Source: a virus. From it: 20,254 nt of DNA. The position numbers were made by a program, and so were the translations under genes. Position 1 is the first letter of the stretch; each line of letters begins with the position of its first letter. Below the pieces are notes generated by a model. That model searched no databases, was not told the origin of the DNA, and saw only the letters and a list, made by a program, of their open reading frames with translations. The DNA is taken from the IMG/VR virus record IMGVR_UViG_3300027851_000145, positions 1 to 20,254 of that record; one strand, written 5' to 3'. Shown here one piece after another: positions 1 through 6,480 of this stretch.

Positions 1-24
1 CCCCAAGCCTCAAGGCCCTGACCC

Positions 25-1398
25 TTAGGCTGTACGTTGCCGGACGTCATACGGGAACGACAGATCGTCGGTCGTGAAGGCCTGGATAACATAGGGGCCG
101 CTGACCGTAAATTGACCTGTGCCGGTGACGTTGCCGTAGATGAGCGCGACGTCCTGCTGCTCGATGGCTGCGAGGTAGCCTTGGATCGCGGAGATGTCGA
201 TGATGGCGTCTTGGCCGGCCAGCGTGAACACGCCGTAGTCCGCCGCCAGCAGCTTGCCCACCGCCAGCGCCGCATCCTGACCGCTCAGGACAAAAGCGCC
301 GAACCCGGCGGCCAGCAGTCGCGCAGCCAGGAGGTCGGCGTCCTGACCAGCCAGGGTAAACAGCCCGTAATCCGCGGCGACAAGACGTCCGACCACCAGG
401 CTCGCGTCCTGGCCGGCCAGCGCGAACGCTCCGAAGTCCGCGGCGATCGTTTTGCCCAGAGCGAAATCCGCGTCCTGGCCGCTCAGCACAATGACGCCGT
501 TGTCGGCCACCAGTTGCAGGCTGCGCAGCAGGTCGACGTCCTGGCCGTTGAGCACGAACGTGCCGTTCTCGGCCGCCAGCATGCGCATCAGCGCGAAGCC
601 CGCGTCCTGCCCGCTCAGCGAGAACGACCCGTTGTCTCCGACCAGCAGGCGCATGACCGACAGCGTCGCGTCCTGCCCGCTGAGCACGAAGGTCGCATAG
701 TCCGCCGGAAGGACGCGACCGGGGTCGAGGGACACATCCTGGCCGTTCAGGACAAACACCCCTTCGGCCGCCGCCAGCACCAAACTCCGCACGAAAGTGG
801 CGGTCTGTCCCGCCAGCGTGAACGCGCCGTAGTCCGCCGTCAGCGTGATGGGGGCGCCTGGGCCCGTGAACCCGCTCGGCGCGGCCGTGTTGAACGCCGT
901 GGCGCCGAAGTTGGCGGTCCCGGTAGAGCTCGACGCCGTGGTGATGAACGCGGTGCCTGTGCTCGGAACGCCTGCCGTGATCGAGATGCCGCCGGTTCCG
1001 GTCGCCGGGTTGGCCGTGCCGCTGCCGTTCCAGTTGCCGCCGTTCTTCCGGAACCAGATGAGGCCGGCGGTCCAATCGACGGCGATCCCGACATAGTCGT
1101 TGTTGGCGAGGGTCAGGCCCGTCGCGGTCTGCGCGCCCCCGAGCCCAGCCTGGAGCACGTTGCCGTCGTTGCCGTAGAGCCAGACGCCCTGGGTGTTGAG
1201 GTCCACCGTCCCGAACGGCAGGATGCCGATCGCCGCCTGGTTCGCGCCGGCCGTGACACGGACTTCCCAGTAGTCCTTGCCGCTTCCCGTGAAGGTCGCC
1301 CGCACCCATGCGCCATAGGCCGTGACCGCGGCCGTGAGATCGCCGCCCGACAGGGTGACGTTGGCGGTCTTGTCGGATGGGTTCCAGGTGACGGCCAT
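25..1398 (-). CDS. SPRY-like virion protein with ten 22-residue repeats
   Basis: A 457-residue protein, probably part of the virion (tail fibre, head fibre or other surface protein). Residues about 40-175 look like a SPRY/concanavalin-type beta sandwich, with YWEVRV, VGIAVDW and LIWFRKNGGNW strands. Residues 184-402 hold ten tandem copies of a unit of the type AADYGVFTLAGQDA. The Gly-Gln pair recurs every 22 residues exactly (Q198, Q220 and so on to Q396), so the unit length never varies. A short C-terminal segment (about 403-457) follows. There is no signal peptide or membrane segment. The ATG at 1396-1398 is the first in-frame start, and the gene ends in TAA at 25-27. It is the last complete gene of the leftward structural run. 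The structural role is inferred from position and beta-repeat composition; the exact function is unknown. Confidence 0.85.
   Translation of the reverse strand: MAVTWNPSDKTANVTLSGGDLTAAVTAYGAWVRATFTGSGKDYWEVRVTAGANQAAIGILPFGTVDLNTQGVWLYGNDGNVLQAGLGGAQTATGLTLANNDYVGIAVDWTAGLIWFRKNGGNWNGSGTANPATGTGGISITAGVPSTGTAFITTASSSTGTANFGATAFNTAAPSGFTGPGAPITLTADYGAFTLAGQTATFVRSLVLAAAEGVFVLNGQDVSLDPGRVLPADYATFVLSGQDATLSVMRLLVGDNGSFSLSGQDAGFALMRMLAAENGTFVLNGQDVDLLRSLQLVADNGVIVLSGQDADFALGKTIAADFGAFALAGQDASLVVGRLVAADYGLFTLAGQDADLLAARLLAAGFGAFVLSGQDAALAVGKLLAADYGVFTLAGQDAIIDISAIQGYLAAIEQQDVALIYGNVTGTGQFTVSGPYVIQAFTTDDLSFPYDVRQRTA
193..849 (-). repeat. Ten tandem 66-bp coding repeats (22 aa each)
   Basis: Ten in-frame repeats of 66 bp encode the 22-residue units of the SPRY-like protein. 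The Gly-Gln pair keeps an exact 22-residue spacing through all ten. The copies have diverged (Gly-Gln-Asp is followed by Ala or Val, and Tyr, Phe, Asn or other residues occupy the aromatic position), so this is an old array rather than a recent expansion. Confidence 0.85.
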
Positions 1399-1412
1399 GC
1401 TTCAGCCAGGCG

Positions 1413-1673
1413 TCACGCCTCTCCGGTCTGGCCCTTGAGCGCGCGCACGAGGTTGGCACGCTCCTGGTCGAGGTCGAACAGGCCGGCTTCGAGCTCTCGG
1501 ATCTGCGCGTCGTAGTGCTCGCGTCGGACGCGCACCTCTTCGAGTAGCGGATTGATCTCCGCGTCGCGCGCCTCGCGCAGCGGCATGGAGGCTCCCAGGA
1601 TCTCATCGCGACGCGCTGTCAGCGCGTGGAAACGAGCGCGGAGCGCTTCGTCCGTGAACACAGCGTCGGTCAT
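1413..1673 (-). CDS. Small coiled-coil phage protein, hypothetical
   Basis: An 86-residue, highly charged, alpha-helical protein without Cys, signal peptide or membrane segment. From about residue 5 to 80 it is dominated by Glu, Arg, Leu and Ala in a heptad-like pattern (for example EEVRVRREHYDAQIRELEAG), which suggests a helical hairpin or short coiled coil. The ATG at 1671-1673 has AAGGAG about 9 nt upstream, a good ribosome binding site. It lies between two beta-rich structural genes with 11-14 bp on either side, so it is co-transcribed with them. I do not recognise the family. A role as virion component or assembly chaperone is only a guess from position. Confidence 0.75.
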   Translation of the reverse strand: MTDAVFTDEALRARFHALTARRDEILGASMPLREARDAEINPLLEEVRVRREHYDAQIRELEAGLFDLDQERANLVRALKGQTGEA

Positions 1674-1684
1674 GTCGTCGCTCC

Positions 1685-2104
1685 TTAGGACAGCTGCAAA
1701 ACGCCGTTGGTGGCGCTGAAGTCGACGGTGATGCTTTCACCGGACGCCAGGGTGATGGAAGAGCCGTAGTCCCAGTAGCCAATCAGCACTTTGGTGGCGG
1801 CTGACGAGTCGTAGAGCACAGCCCACCGGAAGGGACCGATCGAACCACCCGACGCCGTGAACACCACGTCGGCGAGCACCAGCTTGTATACCCCGGTCGT
1901 TTGCGACGAGGACGACGTCGTGGCCGCCGTGCCGCCGGCCGTGTAGCCGTTGCCCGCCGAGATTTCGGTGATGTCGGTCTGAACGGCGTTGGTCGCCGCA
2001 GGCGCCGTGTTGGTGAGCATCACCTTGAGGGTGTCGGACCCCAGGTTGACAGCCCCTTCCGGCATGTACTCGACGAAGGGGTAGAATTTTCCAAAGGTCG
2101 CCAT
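1685..2104 (-). CDS. Beta-rich virion structural protein, hypothetical
   Basis: A 139-residue protein starting MATFGKFYPFVEYMPEG and rich in Thr, Ser, Ala and Val, with alternating hydrophobic beta-strand patterning (GVYKLVLADVVFTASGG, FRWAVLYDSS). Such small beta-sandwich proteins are common in phage head/tail modules. No catalytic motif is visible. The ATG at 2102-2104 is preceded by AAGGA with a short spacer. It is separated from the next gene upstream by 8 bp, which fits one polycistronic message. The likely role is a minor virion or decoration protein. Confidence in the reading frame is high; the function is inferred from context only. Confidence 0.8.
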   Translation of the reverse strand: MATFGKFYPFVEYMPEGAVNLGSDTLKVMLTNTAPAATNAVQTDITEISAGNGYTAGGTAATTSSSSQTTGVYKLVLADVVFTASGGSIGPFRWAVLYDSSAATKVLIGYWDYGSSITLASGESITVDFSATNGVLQLS

Positions 2105-2112
2105 GTCGGTCC

Positions 2113-2487
2113 TTACCCGTGCGTGATGGTTGCCGAGGTGATGATGACGGGCTTGCCGGTCTCGATGCCGGTCGTGTTCAGCACGACGTTGGTCCCGGAT
2201 GTTCCGACGGTCAGGCCGTCAGCGACCACGGTCCCGGTGCTGTCGGTGAACCGCGCCAACACCGCCGTCCCGTCAGCCAGGCCTACCGTAGCCAGCGGCA
2301 CGCCGCTGAACGTCAGCACCGCTGCGCTGACGCTGCCGCACGGGTCATCGAGCGTGATGGACGCCAGCACGGCGGCGTAGGCCGCCGAGCACAGCTCCAG
2401 GACGCCAGGGCCGGCTCCGGCGTCGATGGCGTCGCGCACGTCAGTCATGCGCGCGTTCTTGACGGTGGTGTTGTAGTTAACCGCCAT
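2113..2487 (-). CDS. Small structural protein, hypothetical
   Basis: A 124-residue protein. The first 45 residues look helical (NARMTDVRDAIDAGAGPGVLELCS); the remainder is beta-rich and Thr/Val/Gly-rich (TFSGVPLATVGLADGTAVLA, TVVADGLTVGTSG), as in small phage virion proteins. The start at 2487 overlaps the end of the preceding coiled-coil gene (2477) by 11 nt, indicating translational coupling. There are no catalytic residues, signal peptide or membrane segments. I read it as part of the virion because it sits in a run of similar Thr/Ala/Val-rich genes; its precise position in the particle cannot be told. Confidence 0.8.
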   Translation of the reverse strand: MAVNYNTTVKNARMTDVRDAIDAGAGPGVLELCSAAYAAVLASITLDDPCGSVSAAVLTFSGVPLATVGLADGTAVLARFTDSTGTVVADGLTVGTSGTNVVLNTTGIETGKPVIITSATITHG

Positions 2488-3052
2488 CTTTCACCGCGTC
2501 GCGTAGCCCGTCCAGCAACGGCTGGACGGCAGCTTCCACGCGCGCGGCGAGCGACAGTGCGCTCTCCTTGACCTCGGCGGCCGCCTTCAGCGTCGCGTCG
2601 ATCTCGCTTTGTTTGGCTTCGATTTCGGCTTTGCGGCGCGCAATGTCGCGCTCCGCCTCCTTCGTCATCGAGGCGATCTTGGCCTCGAGCGCAGCTTCCT
2701 GCTTCTCGAGGGCTGCGACCCTGACCTCGGCGGCTTCCTGCTTCTCGGCCGCCGCCTTGGCTGCGGCCTGCGCTCGGTCCCGCGTCTCCTTGGCCGCGTC
2801 TCGCGCAGCCGTGCCGATGGTGTCGGCCTCCTCGCGCGCCGCAGCGAGTTTGGCTTCGGCGGCCTTGACCTTCTCGGCCGCGTCCTCGTAGGCTTTGGCC
2901 GCGTCACCGGCGATGCGAAGATCCTGCTTGGCCTTCTCCGCCGCCAGTTGCGCGTCCTGAAGCGCCTTCAGCCGATCAGTGAACTGCAGGCCGGCGTTGG
3001 CCGCCAGCGCGATCTGGACTGCGGCGTCGGCGCCGTTGGAAACACCGTCCAT
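2477..3052 (-). CDS. Long Ala/Glu/Lys coiled-coil protein, hypothetical
   Basis: A 191-residue protein of which about residues 25-175 form an almost uninterrupted Ala/Glu/Lys/Arg-rich helix with heptad character (AKAAAEKQEAAEVRVAALEK, EAALEAKIASMTKEAERDIA). There is no cysteine and no signal peptide. Genes of this type in phage structural modules often encode fibre shafts, assembly chaperones or minor tail proteins; which applies here is unknown. It overlaps the downstream gene by 11 nt and lies 9 bp from the upstream one, so it belongs to the same transcript. An incidental low-complexity helix is possible, but the intact frame and coupling argue for a real gene. Confidence 0.8.
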   Translation of the reverse strand: MDGVSNGADAAVQIALAANAGLQFTDRLKALQDAQLAAEKAKQDLRIAGDAAKAYEDAAEKVKAAEAKLAAAREEADTIGTAARDAAKETRDRAQAAAKAAAEKQEAAEVRVAALEKQEAALEAKIASMTKEAERDIARRKAEIEAKQSEIDATLKAAAEVKESALSLAARVEAAVQPLLDGLRDAVKDGG

Positions 3053-3061
3053 GTCTCATCC

Positions 3062-3385
3062 TCACATGTTGATGCCGGACTGCACCAGCGTCATCGCCGC
3101 GGAGCCAGTGCCGGAGTTGACGGTGATGCGCACGGCGCGCACGGCGAAGGCGTAGTTGCCGACGGCGTTGGCGGTCTGCGCGGCCAGAGTGGTGTGGTCG
3201 TACCACGTCGCCGTGGCCGCATCGAACCCGGTCGCGAAAGGGTCGTCGAAGGTGTGCTGCACCGTGTAGTTGACGGTGCCGGTGACCTTGACCCCGATCC
3301 CCACGTTGAAGGGGTTCTGGTAGATGTCCATCGGCACGACGGGGGAGGAGCCGACGCCCGTCTGAGACACTGTGACTGGACGCAT
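3062..3385 (-). CDS. Small beta-rich virion protein, hypothetical
   Basis: A 107-residue protein with alternating beta-strand patterning (VGIGVKVTGTVNYTVQHTFD, YAFAVRAVRITVNSGTGSAA), no Cys and no signal peptide. The segment TVQHTFDDPFATGFDAATATWYDH resembles small single-domain phage proteins that build head surface or tail parts. The ATG at 3383-3385 is preceded by a GCGAGGACAGG tract giving a GAGG-type ribosome binding site. A 54-bp gap with a GC-rich hairpin separates it from the gene upstream. Its similarity in size and composition to the 3440-3877 product suggests a related structural role, which is inference. Confidence 0.8.
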   Translation of the reverse strand: MRPVTVSQTGVGSSPVVPMDIYQNPFNVGIGVKVTGTVNYTVQHTFDDPFATGFDAATATWYDHTTLAAQTANAVGNYAFAVRAVRITVNSGTGSAAMTLVQSGINM

Positions 3386-3399
3386 CCTGTCCTCGCTCG

Positions 3400-3430
3400 A
3401 AAAGCTGCGGCCGCCCGATAGCCTCGGCCG
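3400..3430 (-). terminator. Weak terminator-like hairpin between structural genes
   Basis: On the minus strand two copies of CGGCCG (3425-3430 and 3408-3413) can pair into a 6-bp stem with an 11-nt loop, followed by CAGCTTTTCG. The stem is short and the T run has only four residues, so read-through is expected. It may tune expression or shape the message between the two structural genes. Confidence 0.3.
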
Positions 3431-3439
3431 GCCAGGGGC

Positions 3440-3877
3440 TCAGTTGCCGAAGGTCTGCACGTACAGGATGGTCACGCGCACCGAACCCGCAGTCGGTTGC
3501 CCGACGGAAGTGACGGTGGCGTAGACCGTGGTGTTCGTGCTGATGTCGTCCATCGCAGCCAGCTGCGCCGCCGTGAACGTCGGGCGCGTGCGCGCGGCGG
3601 TCTTGGCGTTGACGCCGGAGGCGTATTGCGTGCCGGCCGAGGCGGACCCCACCGTCAACGTCGCCGAGGTGGCGCTGTTGTAGGCCGTGAGCACGTCCGC
3701 CAGAATGTCGACGATCTGGGTGTTCTGCGGCAGGTAGAAGATCGCTTCCTGCGTCAGGTCGGCGTCGAAGTCGATCAGCGCAGTCTGGGACAGCACGGTG
3801 TAGCCGAGGTTCGACTGCGACATGCCGGCGGGCCGGTCGCCGAGGACCAGCGGGCCGTTCAATTGGGTTTGGGCCAT
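3440..3877 (-). CDS. Virion/decoration-like structural protein, hypothetical
   Basis: A 145-residue protein beginning MAQTQLNGPLVLGDRPAG. An N-terminal loop is followed by Thr/Ala/Val-rich strands (SATSATLTVGSASAGTQYAS) and a C-terminal strand (SVRVTILYVQTFGN). Composition and size fit phage head decoration, head-fibre or head-tail joining proteins that sit just after the capsid gene. The ATG at 3875-3877 has AGGAGA 5-7 nt upstream, one of the better ribosome binding sites here. It is the first structural gene after the second homing endonuclease, so that endonuclease separates it from the MCP. There is no enzymatic motif; the role is inferred. Confidence 0.8.
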   Translation of the reverse strand: MAQTQLNGPLVLGDRPAGMSQSNLGYTVLSQTALIDFDADLTQEAIFYLPQNTQIVDILADVLTAYNSATSATLTVGSASAGTQYASGVNAKTAARTRPTFTAAQLAAMDDISTNTTVYATVTSVGQPTAGSVRVTILYVQTFGN

Positions 3878-3894
3878 GAGGCTCTCCTAGGGGC

Positions 3895-3909
3895 GGGCGC
3901 CTCGCGCCC
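3895..3909 (-). other. Leader hairpin just upstream of a ribosome binding site
   Basis: GGGCGC and GCGCCC form a perfect 6-bp stem with a 3-nt loop, ending about 10 nt before the AGGAGA of the 3440-3877 gene. It lies in the 123-bp gap 3878-4000. It could affect translation initiation or mark a processed 5' end; the gap otherwise shows nothing clear. Confidence 0.35.
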
Positions 3910-4000
3910 ATCCTGCGACACATGTGGTCAACGAGTATGGCGCGCTGGCCGCTTGGAGCCTGCGTCGGGCGCTAAGATAGCGGATAACGACCCCTCTTGG

Positions 4001-5467
4001 CTACTGCCGCCAGACCCATCTCTGGTGACCGACCCCCAGAACCTTCTTCAAGCCCTGGTCTTCGACCCATTTCCGCTCGGAAACGCCCTTCGGCCGAGAC
4101 TGCACGAGGTATCGCGACACCTTCTGCCCGCGGCGATCCACGTAGAAGTAATCAGGTCTGGTGACGGCCTCCAACGCGAAGCCCGCCGCCTCGTACATCT
4201 TGCCGTCGCCCCAGCGCAAATCGCAGTAGGAGGTGACCTCCGCCGGTTGGTGGTCCTTGAGAAACCGAGCGAACAGCCGGCTAAAACCTCCACGGACTCG
4301 CCCGACAGAGGCATACCGCAGAACTTCCCAGCCCGCTTTTCCGTAGCGGTTCGGGCCCAGCGTGATGCACGCCAGCAGTCGGCCGTTCAGTTTCAAGCCG
4401 TACGCCGCCTGCGGCGTGACACCGGAGCCTTGGGTGTGGTGTTGCTTGAGGAACGCCTTCGCCTCAGGCCGATCCAGCACGCACACCTCACAGGCCCTGG
4501 CGTTTGCGACCTCAGCGCAGCCGAACGCCGCGCGCAAGCGGCTTTCCACCGCCTCGCGCTTCTCGATCCACTCGAAGTCGAAGATCTGGATCAGCCGGAC
4601 GTCGGCGCTCTGCGCTCGGTCGTACTTCTCCCGATGCTTGTTTCCGATGCGATCTTCCGTGTGCCAGTAGCAGCCATGATACTCGATCCCGACCCGGTGG
4701 TCTGGGGCCCAGATGTCGATGTGCAGGCCGTCCAGGATCTCTTTGTCTTCGTGCTCGATGCGAACGCCGAGGCCTTCAACGAACGACGCCACCTCCAACT
4801 GCGCGTAGTTGACCGTACGGCCGCACGCCGGACAGCCATGACCATCCAAGTGGGAGAAGGCTTTTTGCTCGAATTCTCCGTGCGTGGGGCACATCAGCCG
4901 CACCGTGTCGTGCGCCGCCGTCGGCATCTTGACGATCGCATACGCCCCGTCGTGCACGCGCGCCGCGCGTTCAGCATAGGTGGCCTGGTACGCTTCATTG
5001 CGCTCCGCCCCGAATGCCCGGCGCCGGTCTTCCCAGCATTGCGGGCAGCCATGTCCCGTCAAATGCGCGCCGGGTTTTTGGCGAAAAGCGCCATGCTTCT
5101 TGCACACGATCTCGACGGGGACATGCGTGTTCACGTATTCCACGCGTGAGTAGTCGTACGTGTCGCCGTGCACCCGTCGGAAATCCGCGATCGGGTCCTT
5201 CTTGGTCTTCTTGGCCGTACGCAGCGCCACGCCGCACTTAGGACAGCCCTGGCCAAACATGTGGTTGGCGGGGACTTGCACGAAGAACTCCTCGTGCGTT
5301 TCGCACCAGATCGGGATCTTCTGCTTGCTGCCGTTCCACGCGGCCCTGGTTTCCGGCTTCGTGTACGACAGGTTGCGGTGTTTCCCGTTCACCGGGTTGT
5401 CGAAATCCGTGACCTTCGCAACGAAGGTCTCGAAGGCGAGTTTGTGAGGTTGTTCGGTCCTAGGCAT
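4001..5467 (-). CDS. Homing endonuclease: zinc-ribbon repeats, VSR-like nuclease core, GNAT-like tail
   Basis: A 488-residue free-standing endonuclease of the kind that spreads within phage genomes. Three Cys/His repeats of the DUF723 type follow each other: C55/H58/C75/C78, C122/H125/C141/C144 and C193/H196/C212/C215, each ending GxGCPxC. Residues about 220-315 form a VSR-like (EDxHD-type) nuclease core, with LHIDIWAPDHRVGIEYHGCYWHTE carrying D251, E262 and H269 as likely catalytic residues. Residues about 325-460 resemble a GNAT acyltransferase-like domain (LNGRLLACITLG, YCDLRWGDGKMYEAAGF). I chose the ATG at 5465-5467; an in-frame TTG at 5506 would add 13 residues but lies in the MCP terminator's T tract. 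It is inserted between the MCP terminator and the next structural gene. Confidence 0.85.
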   Translation of the reverse strand: MPRTEQPHKLAFETFVAKVTDFDNPVNGKHRNLSYTKPETRAAWNGSKQKIPIWCETHEEFFVQVPANHMFGQGCPKCGVALRTAKKTKKDPIADFRRVHGDTYDYSRVEYVNTHVPVEIVCKKHGAFRQKPGAHLTGHGCPQCWEDRRRAFGAERNEAYQATYAERAARVHDGAYAIVKMPTAAHDTVRLMCPTHGEFEQKAFSHLDGHGCPACGRTVNYAQLEVASFVEGLGVRIEHEDKEILDGLHIDIWAPDHRVGIEYHGCYWHTEDRIGNKHREKYDRAQSADVRLIQIFDFEWIEKREAVESRLRAAFGCAEVANARACEVCVLDRPEAKAFLKQHHTQGSGVTPQAAYGLKLNGRLLACITLGPNRYGKAGWEVLRYASVGRVRGGFSRLFARFLKDHQPAEVTSYCDLRWGDGKMYEAAGFALEAVTRPDYFYVDRRGQKVSRYLVQSRPKGVSERKWVEDQGLKKVLGVGHQRWVWRQ

Positions 5468-5507
5468 GTCTGAGACCGTATCTGAGTACCCTTCGTCTCG
5501 CAACAAG

Positions 5508-5534
5508 AAAAAGGCCCCCGCTTGCGCGGAGGCC
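5508..5534 (-). terminator. Strong intrinsic terminator after the MCP gene
   Basis: On the minus strand GGCCTCCGC and GCGGGGGCC form a 9-bp stem (one T.G wobble) closed by a GCAA tetraloop and followed directly by TTTTTCTTGTT. This is a textbook rho-independent terminator 30 bp after the capsid stop codon. It would limit downstream structural transcription to read-through or to a separate promoter. Confidence 0.85.
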
Positions 5535-5563
5535 CTGCAATCCGTGGCGCCGTTGAGGGCTGT

Positions 5564-6478
5564 TTAGAGCCCGGCGGTGCCGTAGATGCCGCGCGGATCG
5601 GTCCACCCGGGGATGTAGCGTTCCGTGCTCTTATAACGCATGGAGTCCGTCTCGAAGTCGCCCTCCATGGAGCGCTCCAGCCCCCGACGCTTGGCCAGCT
5701 TGAGGCCTTCCGGCGCGTCGGTCTGAACCCACCACGCCGTGGTCGACGTGATACGGGACAGGACCGCGTGGCCGTCGCCCAGCAGCCCCATCGACTTGAC
5801 GGGGTTGATGTCGTTGTTGGCCGTGCCGGCGCGCAGCGCCGAGTTCAGGAGCACTTCGCCCTGGAACATCAGCGACGGGCCCGAGACGAGCTTCTTCGGC
5901 GTCAGCCGGATGCGCTTGCCGTTGTTGTCGACGGCGTTGCGGATCTGGATGAGCATCTGCTCCAGGGAGGTCTGGGACAGCGCCGCGGCCGTGGTCAGCA
6001 GGTTCGAGAACGTGCCGGTCACGATCGGGTGGTTGGTGACGTTCAGCGCCACGCCGTCGCCCCCGAGGTACGAGCCGTTGAAGGCCCGGTTCAGGATGTT
6101 GGCGCAGAGCGTTTCCTTGGTCTCGATCAGCGACTGAGCGAGGTGGCGGGCGTAGGTCTGGCCGACGCGGATGTGGTCGCCGTCCTCGACCAGGACCTTG
6201 GTCAGCGCGAACGCCAGGCCGTAGACCTTGTAGACGTAGCGCTGGATGAACAGCACGCCGCCGGACTGGTAGGTGACCGCCGTGCCGTCGGGAAGCTCCG
6301 GCGCCGCCCCGAAGCCGTACAGGACGGGCTCTTCGTGGTAGCTGCGCGGGATGCCCGTGAACTCGCGGAAGACCTGCTTCCACTCGTCGGCGCGCTGATC
6401 GTAGATGCCGTTGAACTCCTCATTGAGGATAGGTTCAACAATCGATCGGAAGTCGGTGCTGCGCATCGGCGTAGCCAT
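5564..6478 (-). CDS. Major capsid protein (HK97-fold type)
   Basis: A 304-residue protein that builds the icosahedral head shell. Typical capsid features are the N-terminal helix (IVEPILNEEFNGIYDQRADEW), a long stretch compatible with E-loop and spine helix (ARHLAQSLIETKETLCANIL), the segment NHPIVTGTFSNLLTTAAALS, then LTPKKLVSGPSLMF, matching the 'P..LVVPP.L' region of this class, and the C-terminal RYIPGWTDPRGIYGT. No prohead protease is visible; the preceding scaffold-like gene fits scaffold-guided assembly. The ATG at 6476-6478 lies 2 bp after the GIY-YIG endonuclease stop, and its AAGGAA ribosome binding site lies inside that gene. A strong terminator follows. Assignment rests on sequence character and position; confidence is high. 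Confidence 0.88.
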   Translation of the reverse strand: MATPMRSTDFRSIVEPILNEEFNGIYDQRADEWKQVFREFTGIPRSYHEEPVLYGFGAAPELPDGTAVTYQSGGVLFIQRYVYKVYGLAFALTKVLVEDGDHIRVGQTYARHLAQSLIETKETLCANILNRAFNGSYLGGDGVALNVTNHPIVTGTFSNLLTTAAALSQTSLEQMLIQIRNAVDNNGKRIRLTPKKLVSGPSLMFQGEVLLNSALRAGTANNDINPVKSMGLLGDGHAVLSRITSTTAWWVQTDAPEGLKLAKRRGLERSMEGDFETDSMRYKSTERYIPGWTDPRGIYGTAGL

Positions 6479-6480
6479 GA

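Noticed and set aside
37-1515. 492-residue plus-strand open frame opposite the SPRY-like protein
   Set aside because: Its repeats are only the complement of the 66-bp coding repeats; the minus-strand frame has the regular protein pattern and domain.
3497-5149. 550-residue plus-strand open frame
   Set aside because: It lies opposite the structural gene and the VSR-like endonuclease, both with clear motifs, and its composition is Arg/Val/Asp-rich as in a shadow frame.
5468-5489. Two TCTGAG direct repeats before the endonuclease start
   Set aside because: Six-base words spaced 13 bp apart are too short to separate from chance, and no promoter fits around them.
5468-5506. TTG start 13 codons upstream for the VSR-like endonuclease
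   Set aside because: The TTG lies in the T tract of the capsid terminator and has no ribosome binding site; the ATG at 5467 is preferred although its own site is also weak.
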